Positions 43,129-53,800 of a stretch of 64,000 nt of DNA are shown here, piece after piece. The DNA is from Flavobacteriaceae bacterium UBA3356 (lineage in GTDB: Bacteria; Bacteroidota; Bacteroidia; Flavobacteriales; Flavobacteriaceae): assembly GCA_002360635.1 (NCBI GenBank), contig DEQW01000011.1, forward strand, positions 1 through 64,000, written 5' to 3'. Every line of letters starts with the position of its first letter. Position 1 is the first letter of the stretch. The position numbers and the translations under genes are program-made. A model generated the notes under the pieces. It was given only the letters and a program-made list of their open reading frames with translations. It did not search any database and had not been told where the DNA came from.

Positions 43129-44337
43129 TTATTGCTCTTCTTTACTTTTGTTTTGAGTTGAATTTTGAATAGAATCGGTTGCTTCTTTCCGAAGAGCAAT
43201 GCCTTCGGCCACAGTACTTAAGTTGGTGATAACCACTTGTTCGTTATCTTCTATTCCTGAACGGATATAGGCATATTTTGAATCGGTGAGTATAATATCT
43301 ACTTTTCGAATACTTAATTTTCCATCATTCATAACCCAAACGGTTTGGTTGCTACGGATATATCCTCGATCGAGACGAACCACATCTTCTATAGTGGTAG
43401 CTTCTATATGCGCTTCTACGAAAGAACCTATTATTAATTTAGGAAGATCACTGTCCGATTCGTAGCCTAATGGGTCCGGTACTTTTACCAAAACTCTAGC
43501 CAAACGAGTTTGATTGTCCAATGCACCTATCTGCTTGGTTAGGTATCCTACCCGGTAGGTGTCGTTCTCCCAAGCTGTGGTGTGTTTTATTTTCACCGTA
43601 GATCCCTTTTCGTTTTCGATAGTAGGAAAGGTAAGCCACTTCAACTTTGAAACCGGAACGGTAACCGTGACCCAATAATAATCGGCACCTACCAAACGCC
43701 CTAAATTATCTCCAGGGGCGACTTGAGAACCTTCGGTTACATTTTGACTAAGAACATGTGCATCAAAAGGGGCTTTGATGGTAGTTCTTGCAACATTTGT
43801 TTCTGCTTGATTAACAGAAGCTTTCGCTGCTTTAACGGTAGCTCGCACAGCATCTAATTGCGGTCGCCTTAAAACCAACTGCCGTTCTTTATCACTTAAC
43901 GAATCAATACCAGCTAATTCTAGATCTTTTTCAGCTACTTGTTGCCTCCCCATTTCTACATCTAAATTGGTTTGTGCTTGAAGCAGTTCACTCTGTCTTA
44001 GTTCTAACGTATTTCTGAAATCTGAAGGATCTATCTGCAATAGTGTTTGCCCTTTTTTTACAAAACTACCCGGTGTAAAATTAGAAGACCTACGGATAAC
44101 TTGCCCACTAACTAAAGGGCTGAGCATAACATCTTCAACAGGTTGTACGGTCCCGGTAGCTTGTAAAGTAGGTTGATAGTTGCCTTTATTAACCTGTACT
44201 GTGTTTACAAGCATAGCAGTTTGTTTGGTAGCTCCTTCACTTTCGGCAGTAGGTTCTGTAGAAAAGATAAGGAAAGTAATTGCTACTGCTGCGAGTAGAA
44301 TAACCAAACATATCAGGATTATTGTTTTCTTTTTCAT
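43129..44337 (-). CDS. RND efflux periplasmic adaptor subunit
   Basis: This 402-residue membrane-fusion protein has one N-terminal membrane helix. The barrel-sandwich is split around a coiled-coil hairpin: 'QATGTVQPVEDVMLSPLVSG' is the first half, Q/E-rich helices follow at about 110-185, and 'IKAPFDAHVLSQNVTEGSQV' is the second half. Beta-barrel and membrane-proximal domains follow. It is two bases from the permease gene and 22 bases from the outer membrane factor gene, a tight operon. Confidence 0.94.
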   Translation of the reverse strand: MKKKTIILICLVILLAAVAITFLIFSTEPTAESEGATKQTAMLVNTVQVNKGNYQPTLQATGTVQPVEDVMLSPLVSGQVIRRSSNFTPGSFVKKGQTLLQIDPSDFRNTLELRQSELLQAQTNLDVEMGRQQVAEKDLELAGIDSLSDKERQLVLRRPQLDAVRATVKAAKASVNQAETNVARTTIKAPFDAHVLSQNVTEGSQVAPGDNLGRLVGADYYWVTVTVPVSKLKWLTFPTIENEKGSTVKIKHTTAWENDTYRVGYLTKQIGALDNQTRLARVLVKVPDPLGYESDSDLPKLIIGSFVEAHIEATTIEDVVRLDRGYIRSNQTVWVMNDGKLSIRKVDIILTDSKYAYIRSGIEDNEQVVITNLSTVAEGIALRKEATDSIQNSTQNKSKEEQ

Positions 44338-44359
44338 ACAAGTAGTACTTTTTTTGTTG

Positions 44360-45805
44360 CTATGGAGTTGCCGGGTTTTCTATTTCAAATCCACCGGCCA
44401 AGGCACGATATAGGTCAATTCGTATTTCCAATTGAGTTTGTTCAGCAGCAATTAAATCCCTTCTTAATTGTTGTTCTTGGTTTAAGGTAAGCAAGACATC
44501 TAGGTATTCACTAGCACCGTATAAATATTCAATTTTTAATTGACGACTTGTTTTTTCGGCCAGTTCTAATTGTCGTTTTAGGCTTTCCAATTGTTCTTTT
44601 TGTTTTTGCTCCTGAAGCAGGGCATCTTCTACTTCGCGAAAGGAATTAAGTACGGTTTGGCCATAGTTATATAATTGCTGATTTTTTAATGCTTCGGTGC
44701 GGTCTATTTCAGCGCGGATTTGTCCTCCATAAAATAAGGGAGCCGCTAAATTTGCAGCCAAACTATATGCCCATTCCTTAAAAAGGTCGCTGTAATCATT
44801 AGCGCGAAACTGCCCTGTTGCGGAGACCGAAAGGCGAGGGTATTGACTGCGTACCGCCTCAGCCATATCACGGTCGGCTGCTAATAAAAAATGTTGTGCC
44901 TGCTGTACATCGGGACGGTTTCTAATGAGTTCTAAAGGGAGGCCAGTATCTGGAAAAGGTGGCAAACTAGGTAAACTGTCTGTAGGTGTTGGTATCGGAT
45001 TGTTTTGAGGTGCTTCTCCTAACAGTACAGCCAATTGATTTTTTAAGAGGGCGACATCGGTTTCGTAGCCAATTTTTAAAGTACGGGTAGCCTCTGATAA
45101 TTGACGCTGCCTCAATATATCAACCGCTCGGGTTTGACCACTGCTAAACCGTGTTTGAATTAATTCTACAATATCATCATTGGTCTTTATTTGTTGGTTC
45201 GCTAATACCAATTGCCGTTGCGCGGTTACTAGTCGATACCAGGTAGTGGCAATTTGAGTGGATAGTACCAAAGCAGTTGTTTGGTAATCGTAGTAACTTG
45301 CTTTTGCTCGAAAGGCTTCGGCTTGCTTGGCAGAACGGAGTCGTCCCCAGAGATCGAGCTCATAAGAAGCAGAAAGTCCTAATTGTATGTCTTCACCACC
45401 AGTAAAATCGGCTTGGGGTCTGTTTAAGGATGTTCTGGCATTGGCTTCTACTTGTGGCCACAAGGTGGAAGCTTGGCGTTTTTGTATGGCCCTAGCTGCT
45501 AATACTTGTTGCCAAGTAGCTGCTAATTCCATATTTTTACTCAAAGCGCTATCTATTAGTTTGTTAAGTGTAGTGTCCTTTAAAGAGATCCACCATTTTT
45601 CGGGAATTACTTCTGTTCCGGTATATGAAAAAGGTTGCGGTTCCTCTAAAGGAGGTGGAATGTTAGTGATCTTTGGCGCACAGGCGTTAACAATGCATAG
45701 GAAGAGTAATGCCAAGAGTATCTTAGATAAACAAGGACACCGAAAGGCAGACCGGCTGCAAGGGCACGTACTATTGACATTCTTATAACTAATAGCAGGG
45801 TACAA
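44360..45805 (-). CDS. RND efflux outer membrane factor (TolC/OprM/NodT family)
   Basis: This protein of up to 481 residues is an outer-membrane channel lipoprotein. 'LLALLFLCIVNACAPKI' is a lipobox signal. 'AATWQQVLAARA', 'LSASYELDLWGRLRSA' and 'RNRPDVQQAQHFLLAADRDMAEA' are OMF repeats. The start is uncertain. The frame opens with a TTG at 45805, and its first 25 residues are Cys/Pro-rich and unlike a signal peptide. A purine-rich GGGAGG lies about 13 bases upstream of that TTG. An in-frame TTG nearer the hydrophobic core would give a signal without basic residues. A frameshift near the start is possible. Confidence 0.88.
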   Translation of the reverse strand: MYPAISYKNVNSTCPCSRSAFRCPCLSKILLALLFLCIVNACAPKITNIPPPLEEPQPFSYTGTEVIPEKWWISLKDTTLNKLIDSALSKNMELAATWQQVLAARAIQKRQASTLWPQVEANARTSLNRPQADFTGGEDIQLGLSASYELDLWGRLRSAKQAEAFRAKASYYDYQTTALVLSTQIATTWYRLVTAQRQLVLANQQIKTNDDIVELIQTRFSSGQTRAVDILRQRQLSEATRTLKIGYETDVALLKNQLAVLLGEAPQNNPIPTPTDSLPSLPPFPDTGLPLELIRNRPDVQQAQHFLLAADRDMAEAVRSQYPRLSVSATGQFRANDYSDLFKEWAYSLAANLAAPLFYGGQIRAEIDRTEALKNQQLYNYGQTVLNSFREVEDALLQEQKQKEQLESLKRQLELAEKTSRQLKIEYLYGASEYLDVLLTLNQEQQLRRDLIAAEQTQLEIRIDLYRALAGGFEIENPATP

Positions 45806-45920
45806 TTTAATGCAAATACCTCCCGATGTATATTTATAAATCTCGGTAGAAGATGCAATTTTTTTATTCCGCAGGATGCGAATTCACTTTTTTCTTAAAG
45901 TTAGCATTTTTTTAATAAGT

Positions 45921-45946
45921 TGACAAATAACAAGTTGATCTTGTCA
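45921..45946. promoter_or_regulatory. Nested palindrome upstream of the RND operon
   Basis: TGACAA (45921-45926) pairs with TTGTCA (45941-45946), and inside these ACAAG (45930-45934) pairs with CTTGT (45940-45944). It lies about 115 bases upstream of the first RND gene and could be a repressor site. No regulator gene is next to it. Confidence 0.35.
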
Positions 45947-46017
45947 TATTTGAAGTATCTTTTGAGTAAATTTTTCTCTTATGAAATTAGATTAATAAAA
46001 GAAGCTGTTAAAATTAA

Positions 46018-49000
46018 TTATTCTTTACCCGTGTTGGCCAAGAGTATATTAGGTTTATCTGTTATGATACCGTCAACATTCATTTCAATCAAACGCTGCA
46101 TGCTTTTTTCAGAATTTACAGTCCAAGCATATACTTTTAAACCTCTTTTTTGTAGCTTTTTTTTATAGGAAGGAAACCAAATTAAGCTATGATAATAAAC
46201 CCCCACGGTTTCAATTCCCGGAACATCTGAATCGCTTAACGGACTTAATACAAATAATCCAGTTCGATATATTGGATAGGTACTTTTAAAATCTTTAATA
46301 AACTTTTTATCAAAGGAAAACACTTCCACTTTTTCAGACATATTGTGTTTTTTTAGAAGGTCTGCCAAAGTTGCTCCTATTTGTGGATACGCTTTTGTAT
46401 TTTTTACTTCAATAAGTAATTTGGTATCACTTTCTTTAACAAGAAGTAAAACTTCTTCTAAAGAGGGAACCCTAATTGGGGTATTGAATTCTGCGAAGTC
46501 ATGGTCAATTTCCAATTGTTTTATTTCTTTAAAGGTAAGAGCGCCAATTTTTCCTTTTCCGTTAGTAGTTCTATTCACTTTTTTATCGTGCATAACCACT
46601 ATTACTCCATCTTTTGATTGGTGCACATCTACTTCAATTTTATCTACAGAAAGCGTAAGTGCTTTACGTACGGCTTCTAACGTGTTTTCAGGTGCCAAAG
46701 CTGCGGCGCCTCGATGTGCTATTGTTTCCATTTTTAAAGTAGTTTTAAGGGTATCAATGGTAATTGTATATTTTCCTTGGTTATTTTGCCATTCTGAATC
46801 GTTAATCACAAATTTTATGTGTTCTTCGTTTTTAACGGTAACCCACAAATTTCGGTCATTGTTTAATATGCCGTAAATATCTTCTTCAGGAAAAGGACGC
46901 CATTTGTTGTTACTTTTTTGTTGGATGCTAACTGCCCCGTGATGAAAAGACTGAAGTTCTTGTAGGTCATATACATCACCAATACCCATTCCGAAAATAC
47001 CTGCTTCTGTCCCACTCGCAGTGTTAAAACCAGTAAAGGTTCCCAACTTTACTTTTCCTTTAGCACGTATATTTAAGGACAGCAGTGTACTATCGGGTAT
47101 TCCAGTGACTTTCCATTCGTTTTTAGTATCAGGAACCTTCGTGACAAAAGGGCTGTAAGAAGTAATTTCAAAGCCATGCTTGTCTTCCCAAAAGGATTGG
47201 TTAGTAAGTCTAAGGTATAAACTAGCTGCAACCGGAATGGTGAGAAGCACAAAAAAGAGGGTGATTAATGAACGTTTCATTTTCTTATGTTTTAAGGGAG
47301 TAAAGGAAGCTGTGTTAAAATAATGTTTTAAAGTAGGGTGGGTAAACTCATATCCGGCACCTACCACGCGAATAAACCTAAGGTTTGAACTTTCTTCTAA
47401 AAAACGAATGTAGTTGATAGGGCCAGAATTATCCAACCAAATTAAAAGGCGAAGTGAGTAATGGCTGATGACATCTAGGCCTCCAAACCATAAAAAAGCC
47501 AGAATACCGAACGCAATTCCAGCTTTTATTGCTTTTATAATAGAAGTGAGTTCATTTTCCAATATTCCTATACTGCTGCCCAGTACAATGCACATCACCA
47601 CTCCTACAATAATACCGGCGCGTGTAGCATTTAGCAAGGAGCGTTTAATACCAAAATTAGGTTTAAACGTGTGCTCTTTTTTTATTTTTTTATCAATAAG
47701 GGTGTCGCTGTCTTTTAAATAGCCCATAATACCAAAAAGAATAAAACCAAATATGAAACCGAAGAAAAAGGAAAGTAAATAAACATTATCGATATATAGT
47801 TTTTCTTCTAACCACAATCCAAAACCAGAGCTGCCTACTACATTGGTAATAACAAAAGAAAGAATGTTTAATAACAATCCAAGAATAATGCCCCCAACGG
47901 TTCCGTACCGAAAAAAGCCCTTGGCATTCCTACTTAGTTTTTCTACCGAGCGTATGTCTAAGTTTATTTGTTGCCAACGGGCTCTAAACCCAAAAATCAA
48001 GGCCATTAATATACCAATTAATACGCCCACATTTGCTTCGGTAGTAGAGAATAGGCCGTTTAAAAACATTTCTTTTTCTAAGGCATTATTACGGGGTGAG
48101 GAAAAACCATAGTACGCCCAAAGAATGAAAACCATGGGAACTAAAAACCATAAAATATTAGAAAGGTAATGACGCAGTTTAATACGAGTGGATGTGCTAT
48201 GCAATACTTCATATACATTACCGGTCTTAGTGGCTGTTTTTCTTTTTGTTCTAAATAGATAAATAACCAAAGTGGCTGTAAACCCTGATAGAATTGCTGC
48301 GTTTAGAAAATCAAAAGGGCCAGACATAAAAAAACCAACGGCGATGGAGATGAAAAATGCCATTAGGATACGTGATAATATATAATAGTGAAGCCGCATT
48401 CTTTTGGAAGAAAGAAATAGCGGCTGTAACTCTTCAATAAAAAAAGAATGTTCTTCTTGCCGAGCGATACTTTGCAACCAGTTTCTGATAGCGTTTGGAC
48501 CAGAGGTTACTTTTCGTTGGGAAAGAAACGCAGTGTTTTCTAAAACAAAAGCATCATATTTTTGCCACAACTTGCTAAATATGTCTATGTCGCTACCGGT
48601 TTCCAGTTTTTCAATTTCAGTAGCGTCAATATCGCGTATGGTCACTGCCAGTAAAAATAAGGCCATAGGATAACGAGCAAAACTCTTTAGCTTGCTGCTT
48701 TTTTCAAAAATTTCTTTAAAACGGTCGCGTGTATCTAAATTATTGGTAATGGCTTCCACTTGTTCAGGCGATAGTGGTTGTAATTCATATACCCGAAATG
48801 TTTGTTTAATATCAAGGTCTTTTTTTTCTAGATATGTTGCTATTTCGAAAAATACCTTTGGACGCGAGATAAGTGTTACAGGATTTATGCGAGCGTATTC
48901 ATTTATTTCTAAAATACAACGCTCCCGCATTTCTTGTGTCATTTGGTCTAATCCATCTAGAAAAGGGACCATCTTATGTGCCCTAATAAAATAATCTGCA

Positions 49001-49632
49001 TTTTTTGCATCAATCCTGTACAGCTTATCTAATTCTTGCTGTAGCCATTCTTTAACTGTTTGGTCTTTTTTCCATGAGGATAAGGAAAAATAAACAGGAA
49101 CCAGATCTATTTTTTCTTCTTTTAATTGGTGTGCTATGTAATCGAAAATAGCAGAGGTTTTCCCAACGCCGGCAGGACCAATAATTGCAAAGCTTTGTCC
49201 GTTAAAAGATTGCGTTTTTTTAATTAAATCGTGTAATCTTCCTTGTACAATTTTAGAGTCTCCATTAATACTGGTTACTTTCCAGTTTAGGGTTTTAATA
49301 AACTTTAATTCACTTTTTTCTATGAGGGCTAAATTTTTACTACATAAGTTGTGTACGTCGGTTTTTAAACGCTGTAACAGCGTATTTTGAGCATTTTCTG
49401 TAAGTATTGGATCGATGGTAAATTCTTCTTTTTTTTTAATACCAAGAAAAGCTAAGGACTTTTTAATGCCAGTATTAATTTGATCATCGAATATAATTTT
49501 CAGAAGATATAATAAAACAGAAATGGAGGATAACCCAAATAGAGCCAGTAGATTATCTGCCCATCCAGAGTGATATAAGAGGTATAATGGAATACCAATA
49601 CCTAATATAACAAGTAAGATCCTTTTTTTCAT
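46018..49632 (-). CDS. Membrane NACHT-type STAND ATPase fused to glycerophosphodiester phosphodiesterase domain
   Basis: This 1204-residue multidomain protein starts with two hydrophobic segments (about 5-48). A NACHT ATPase follows, with Walker A 'GPAGVGKTS' at 152-160 and Walker B 'MVPFLDGLDQM' at 221-231. A cluster of about eight to ten membrane helices (about 418-735) comes next, then 'VVGAGYEFTHPTLKHYF' (756-772), which resembles the end segment of bacterial NACHT-membrane proteins. One further helix (788-808) leads to a beta-rich region. The C-terminal GDPD domain (about 968-1200) has 'AHRGAAALAPENT' (His973), 'EVDVHQSKDG' (Glu1000, Asp1002) and 'MHD' (His1015), so the catalytic set looks intact. 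GDPD enzymes cleave glycerophosphodiesters. I infer a signal-gated, lipid-targeting effector, possibly in phage defence; this is untested. Confidence 0.85.
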   Translation of the reverse strand: MKKRILLVILGIGIPLYLLYHSGWADNLLALFGLSSISVLLYLLKIIFDDQINTGIKKSLAFLGIKKKEEFTIDPILTENAQNTLLQRLKTDVHNLCSKNLALIEKSELKFIKTLNWKVTSINGDSKIVQGRLHDLIKKTQSFNGQSFAIIGPAGVGKTSAIFDYIAHQLKEEKIDLVPVYFSLSSWKKDQTVKEWLQQELDKLYRIDAKNADYFIRAHKMVPFLDGLDQMTQEMRERCILEINEYARINPVTLISRPKVFFEIATYLEKKDLDIKQTFRVYELQPLSPEQVEAITNNLDTRDRFKEIFEKSSKLKSFARYPMALFLLAVTIRDIDATEIEKLETGSDIDIFSKLWQKYDAFVLENTAFLSQRKVTSGPNAIRNWLQSIARQEEHSFFIEELQPLFLSSKRMRLHYYILSRILMAFFISIAVGFFMSGPFDFLNAAILSGFTATLVIYLFRTKRKTATKTGNVYEVLHSTSTRIKLRHYLSNILWFLVPMVFILWAYYGFSSPRNNALEKEMFLNGLFSTTEANVGVLIGILMALIFGFRARWQQINLDIRSVEKLSRNAKGFFRYGTVGGIILGLLLNILSFVITNVVGSSGFGLWLEEKLYIDNVYLLSFFFGFIFGFILFGIMGYLKDSDTLIDKKIKKEHTFKPNFGIKRSLLNATRAGIIVGVVMCIVLGSSIGILENELTSIIKAIKAGIAFGILAFLWFGGLDVISHYSLRLLIWLDNSGPINYIRFLEESSNLRFIRVVGAGYEFTHPTLKHYFNTASFTPLKHKKMKRSLITLFFVLLTIPVAASLYLRLTNQSFWEDKHGFEITSYSPFVTKVPDTKNEWKVTGIPDSTLLSLNIRAKGKVKLGTFTGFNTASGTEAGIFGMGIGDVYDLQELQSFHHGAVSIQQKSNNKWRPFPEEDIYGILNNDRNLWVTVKNEEHIKFVINDSEWQNNQGKYTITIDTLKTTLKMETIAHRGAAALAPENTLEAVRKALTLSVDKIEVDVHQSKDGVIVVMHDKKVNRTTNGKGKIGALTFKEIKQLEIDHDFAEFNTPIRVPSLEEVLLLVKESDTKLLIEVKNTKAYPQIGATLADLLKKHNMSEKVEVFSFDKKFIKDFKSTYPIYRTGLFVLSPLSDSDVPGIETVGVYYHSLIWFPSYKKKLQKRGLKVYAWTVNSEKSMQRLIEMNVDGIITDKPNILLANTGKE

Positions 49633-49879
49633 ATGATTAATGAAGCAGAAGGTATGGTTTTATTAGTTAGTTTTTTGGGGAAGGACTATAAATTTACATG
49701 CAATTATTTGATTATGAAAGGGTAGAGGTTAAATTTAACTGTGTTTTTATTTATAAAAAAATGTAAAAGTTTACTAATTACAGTTATAGGTAAAGAGCAG
49801 GTCGTTTTTAGAATAAGTATATAAATTTTAATATAGCTTTATCGGTAGAAAAATTTACATATGCGATAGGTGTTTCAAA

Positions 49880-50401
49880 TTATTTTTGAACGCCCTGTAA
49901 TATCTTGTCTTGTACTTTTCGATCGCCACTCGTATGAAGGATGGATACATCGCCAGTGGACTCCAAAATTGCTGCGTGGACTTCATTTAAATTAAATACA
50001 TTGGCTTCACGTAGTTTAGCGATGAGGTCATCTTCACCCATATTGGTCGCTTTTAGATTCTTATAGATTATTTGTCCGTCTTTCATGAGTAGGATGGGCG
50101 AGTTGGTTGCTATTTTTTTAAAATGATCCGATTTCCGAACCAATAACGCAAATATCGACTGAAAGGCAATAATTCCTCCTAAAGCAATAGCGCCTTTTAC
50201 CAACGATTGGTCACTATTTAGCACAATAGAAGCAAGAATAGACCCAATAGCAATGGTAGAGGCAAAATCGAAACTTGACATTTTGGCAAAAGTCCGTAAA
50301 CCAGAAATTCGGGTAATAATGATGATACTTGTAAAAATAAGCAGTATCGATATAATTACTTTCCCTAATACACTGGGAGTAGCGGTAATCCAATTTTCCA
50401 T
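49880..50401 (-). CDS. DUF421 family membrane protein (YetF-like)
   Basis: The 173-residue protein has three N-terminal membrane helices and the DUF421 core: 'ISGLRTFAKMSSFDFASTIAIGSILAS', of which 'RTFAKMSSFDF' is the signature, then 'SPILLMKDGQIIYKNL' and 'DDLIAKLREANV'. The function of the family is unknown. It lies between the NACHT and KAP genes, all leftward, but with gaps of 248 and 445 bp, so it is probably separately transcribed. Confidence 0.88.
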   Translation of the reverse strand: MENWITATPSVLGKVIISILLIFTSIIIITRISGLRTFAKMSSFDFASTIAIGSILASIVLNSDQSLVKGAIALGGIIAFQSIFALLVRKSDHFKKIATNSPILLMKDGQIIYKNLKATNMGEDDLIAKLREANVFNLNEVHAAILESTGDVSILHTSGDRKVQDKILQGVQK

Positions 50402-50845
50402 GATTAAGTGATTTTATAGTGTATTTTAAAGGTATTGTTTTTATGAAAAATAAAAGGTATGTTCAAAAAACTTGTAATATCCTTGTTCTTTTATGAATAA
50501 AAAGAGTATTGGAAGCAGGCAATTTTGTAATGAGACTAACCTGTGCCAAACTAAAACCCTTGTATTAAAGTCAATTGATTTTTATATTTTCATTAAAACT
50601 AAAAACTTTTTATAAGGTTTCGCTTGCTATCTTATATTTATACTATAGTACTACTTCTTTTTATGCCCTACCCGAATTAAAACCGAATCATCTCTGGATT
50701 AAAAGTTGGTTTTTAATTCAAGGACTTGTTGTTTAAATGGTTGCCGTGAGCTTTGAGCTTTGAGCGATGAATATTGAGCCTTTAGCAAAAAATCAGTTGG
50801 CACTAGCAGTTTTGTTTTTAAAAAAATTGCTGGTGGTTTCATTTT
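50402..50845. other. Intergenic region with heptamer repeat and hairpin, no gene
   Basis: Five degenerate heptamers (tgagctt type) occupy 50747-50781. An imperfect hairpin, 50801-50813 with 50823-50835 (11 of 13 pairs), lies 11 bases past the stop of the KAP gene and may end its transcript. No coding sequence is supported. Confidence 0.6.
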
Positions 50846-53800
50846 TTATAAATCAACCACATACGAAAACCGTTTTATTAACCGATAGTTCTCTGTAAAG
50901 GCTGTAATAGGAGTTTTCAGTAATTTTTCATTGTCTTTTTTAAGTGCTGTCAGTAGGTTGGCTGTTGCGTGGCGTATTACCAATTTTTGGGGTTTAGGAC
51001 TTCCCAAATTCGATATGCCTCCCGTTTTTTCAGTTTCCATAAAAAAGCTTTCAAATAGTTGGCTGGAATTGCTGTTTTGTAAAAATGCCAAAAAATCCCC
51101 GTACAAAGATTTAAAACTGCCAATGGGCAATGCCAATAAAAACAATACTGCCGCAGTTTTGTTTTTCCCTAAATTGTTTGGATAGTCCTCGTGTGCTTTT
51201 ACAATACGGAAAATATTGACAAACCGTTTAATGGCCCTCGGACTGGATCCTACTATAATCGACATATTTTGAATGCTTTCCAGCTCTTCTGTTGAAAAAA
51301 CAAGTGACTCATAGGGTACGGTTTTTATTTTCAATTTAGGAGCAGTTTCCTTTTTTTTATTTGTTGTTTCTGAATCTTCGGTTGAAGAAACCACTTCAGA
51401 TTTTGTAGATGGGTCTTTTTCTTTTTCAGGATTGGCATCTATTTTATTTGTGTCTGAAACAGCAAGATTATTGGTGATACTTTCACTTTGAACAGTATCC
51501 GAAGGCTCTGGAACGGTTTCGGCCAATGTTTTCAGCATATGCTTTACATTTTTGTCCGATGCGCTTTTCAGGTTAAACGGTACTTGAAATATTTTTTCCA
51601 GATACGTGGATGGGCTGATGGATTCCTGTCCATTTTGTTCTGCTTTATTTTCAAATTGCAGTCTGTGCCGTTTTATCAGGGCATTTTTAACCCATCGTGG
51701 ATCTACCCCGACCACTACCACAAACAAAGGGTAGGCCATTAACAAATTGACCGCTTCCAGTACTTCCACCACCCGTTCTTCGGGGCATCGGTCTAGGTCG
51801 TCAATGTAAAGGACAATCCGTTCCAGTGGTTTTTCGAAATAGTCATTAAATTGAGTCCCATCGTCCGGGTCCATGTTTTTTATTTCGGTATTGTGATCGG
51901 TAAAAAGTTCGCTCAAGGTTTCAAAATCTTTCCTTATGGTTGAAATAATGCCCAAATGTTCTGCATAGTCCTTGCTTACGCTTTTACGTTCTATAAAGGA
52001 ATAGAGGGCTTCGGTAGATAGCGTGTTTTCGAGCCTAAATTGCAATTCGGCCTGTTCTTTGGCAGTAAGGGTAATTTGATGATTGAGGCTTTCCAGTTCT
52101 CTTCTAAGATACTCCATTTCCAACTCCGCAGCTTTCTGTTGCTGTTTAAAATCGATGGTGGCCTGTTCTTTTTTCTGTAAATAGTTGTTTTTAATGGCCC
52201 AAAAGGAAGCGATTATAGGCTGCATTTTATTGTAAGTGTCTATTCCACGGATCCACAATGCGCCCAATACGGTGAGTAGGGACCATATTCCGGCCGGAAA
52301 AGTAAAATAGGTTGCGCCAATAAGCCTTGATAAATAGACCACAGCAATAGGAACTAAAACAATAATGGCAATAATAAACAATACCCATAGTATGTTTTTC
52401 CACCAAGTATCTTTTCGAAAAAAGAGTTTTAAAAACGATCCGGCGGATTTAGATTGTTCGTACAGTTTTTCTGGGGTTTGCCAATATTTTTCAGGAATTA
52501 TCTTCTTTAGTTCCTTTTTGTTTTTGATTATGGATTCATTGTCCTGTAAGGCATCTTCTATTTTTTCATGTACGCGGAACTGTTTGTCCACTTCATTCAA
52601 TGCTTCGTAAAGCGAGGCCGTTTTAATTTCTTTTATCTTATTGTCCAGTTTTATTTTAATTTCCGCTTTTTTGTCTTTTAACGAAGTAAGACGCGTATCG
52701 ACAATCGATTTTTTATTTTCCAGTTCTTCTAAGGCTTCGTTGGTAATGTTCAATTTTTGGGTAAGGGCTTTTTCCACTTCAGACTTCATTTTTTGAGCTG
52801 AAGTGTCTTGGTCTATATAGTATTGCAACCCTTCAAAAATACGGGTCACCATGCTCGCCCATAAATTGGAATCCATATAGGACCAAGCGTTAAAGTGTAC
52901 TTGGGCAACGCCCTTACAAAAATGACTTCCTTGGCTCTGTTGCGTTAACCCATCGATCTGTTCGCGTAGCTTTCGCATAAAAAAACTCTTTCCCGAACCC
53001 CATTTTCCGAACAACGCAATGGCCAAGGGCGGTAAAAAGGTTTTGGCGGCCATAACGTGGGCAAAGGCCGAAATATCATTTGAAATATCCAAATGGTCCT
53101 TCCCAATGTCCGCATCGCTTATAAGTCCGGCTATGGTATGGGCAACGGGGCTGTCGGACTGTATGTTCAAGAAAGCTTCAATTTTCTGCAGTTTGTCTTC
53201 ATCAAAATAACGCAATATGGTTTGCATTTCTGTTGGCGTTAGGGTGGCGATGGGGTCTGGATTGCTTTTTAACGCATAGATGTTGAGGCCAAAATTGATC
53301 AAAAACCAATTTATGGCCAACTGGTTTCCATTTTTTGGGTTGTGATCGACAATACCTACTGCTTTGATGAACAGGTGGTCCATTTTGCCCGTCTCGTCCG
53401 TTCCCCTTAAAAAAACAACATCCCCTGTTTTCAATTGGTTGATGAACTTTTGGAGGGATTGACTGCTGCGGTTTTCCCAAAAACCTTCTTTTGCAAACTC
53501 AACTGCGTGCTCGTTGCCTTGCCATTTGGAGGCCGCTACGTAAAAATTTTTGTTTTGAAGAAAAGGCGAAGTCATGAACTTTTTTACCCGTTGTGGGCTA
53601 GATTGCTCATCAGTGCCAGAAACTGGATGTTCATTCCCCATTTGGCGGTTGGCGGCATCATTATCAGGCTGTGTCATGGGTTCAAAACCAGGGTCTGGCG
53701 TGGTGTCTTCTTCATTGAATTTACTGCCAGAAGTGTAAGGGTCAGAAAATTCCGGGTCAATAGATGGTTTTCTGGTTTGTGTTTTTCCACCATAGGTGTG

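Noticed and set aside
50508..50525. GGAAGCAGG-like sequence suggestive of the SRP RNA core
   Set aside because: The complementary strand of the helix and the upstream AGG half of the core are missing, and no hairpin forms around it.
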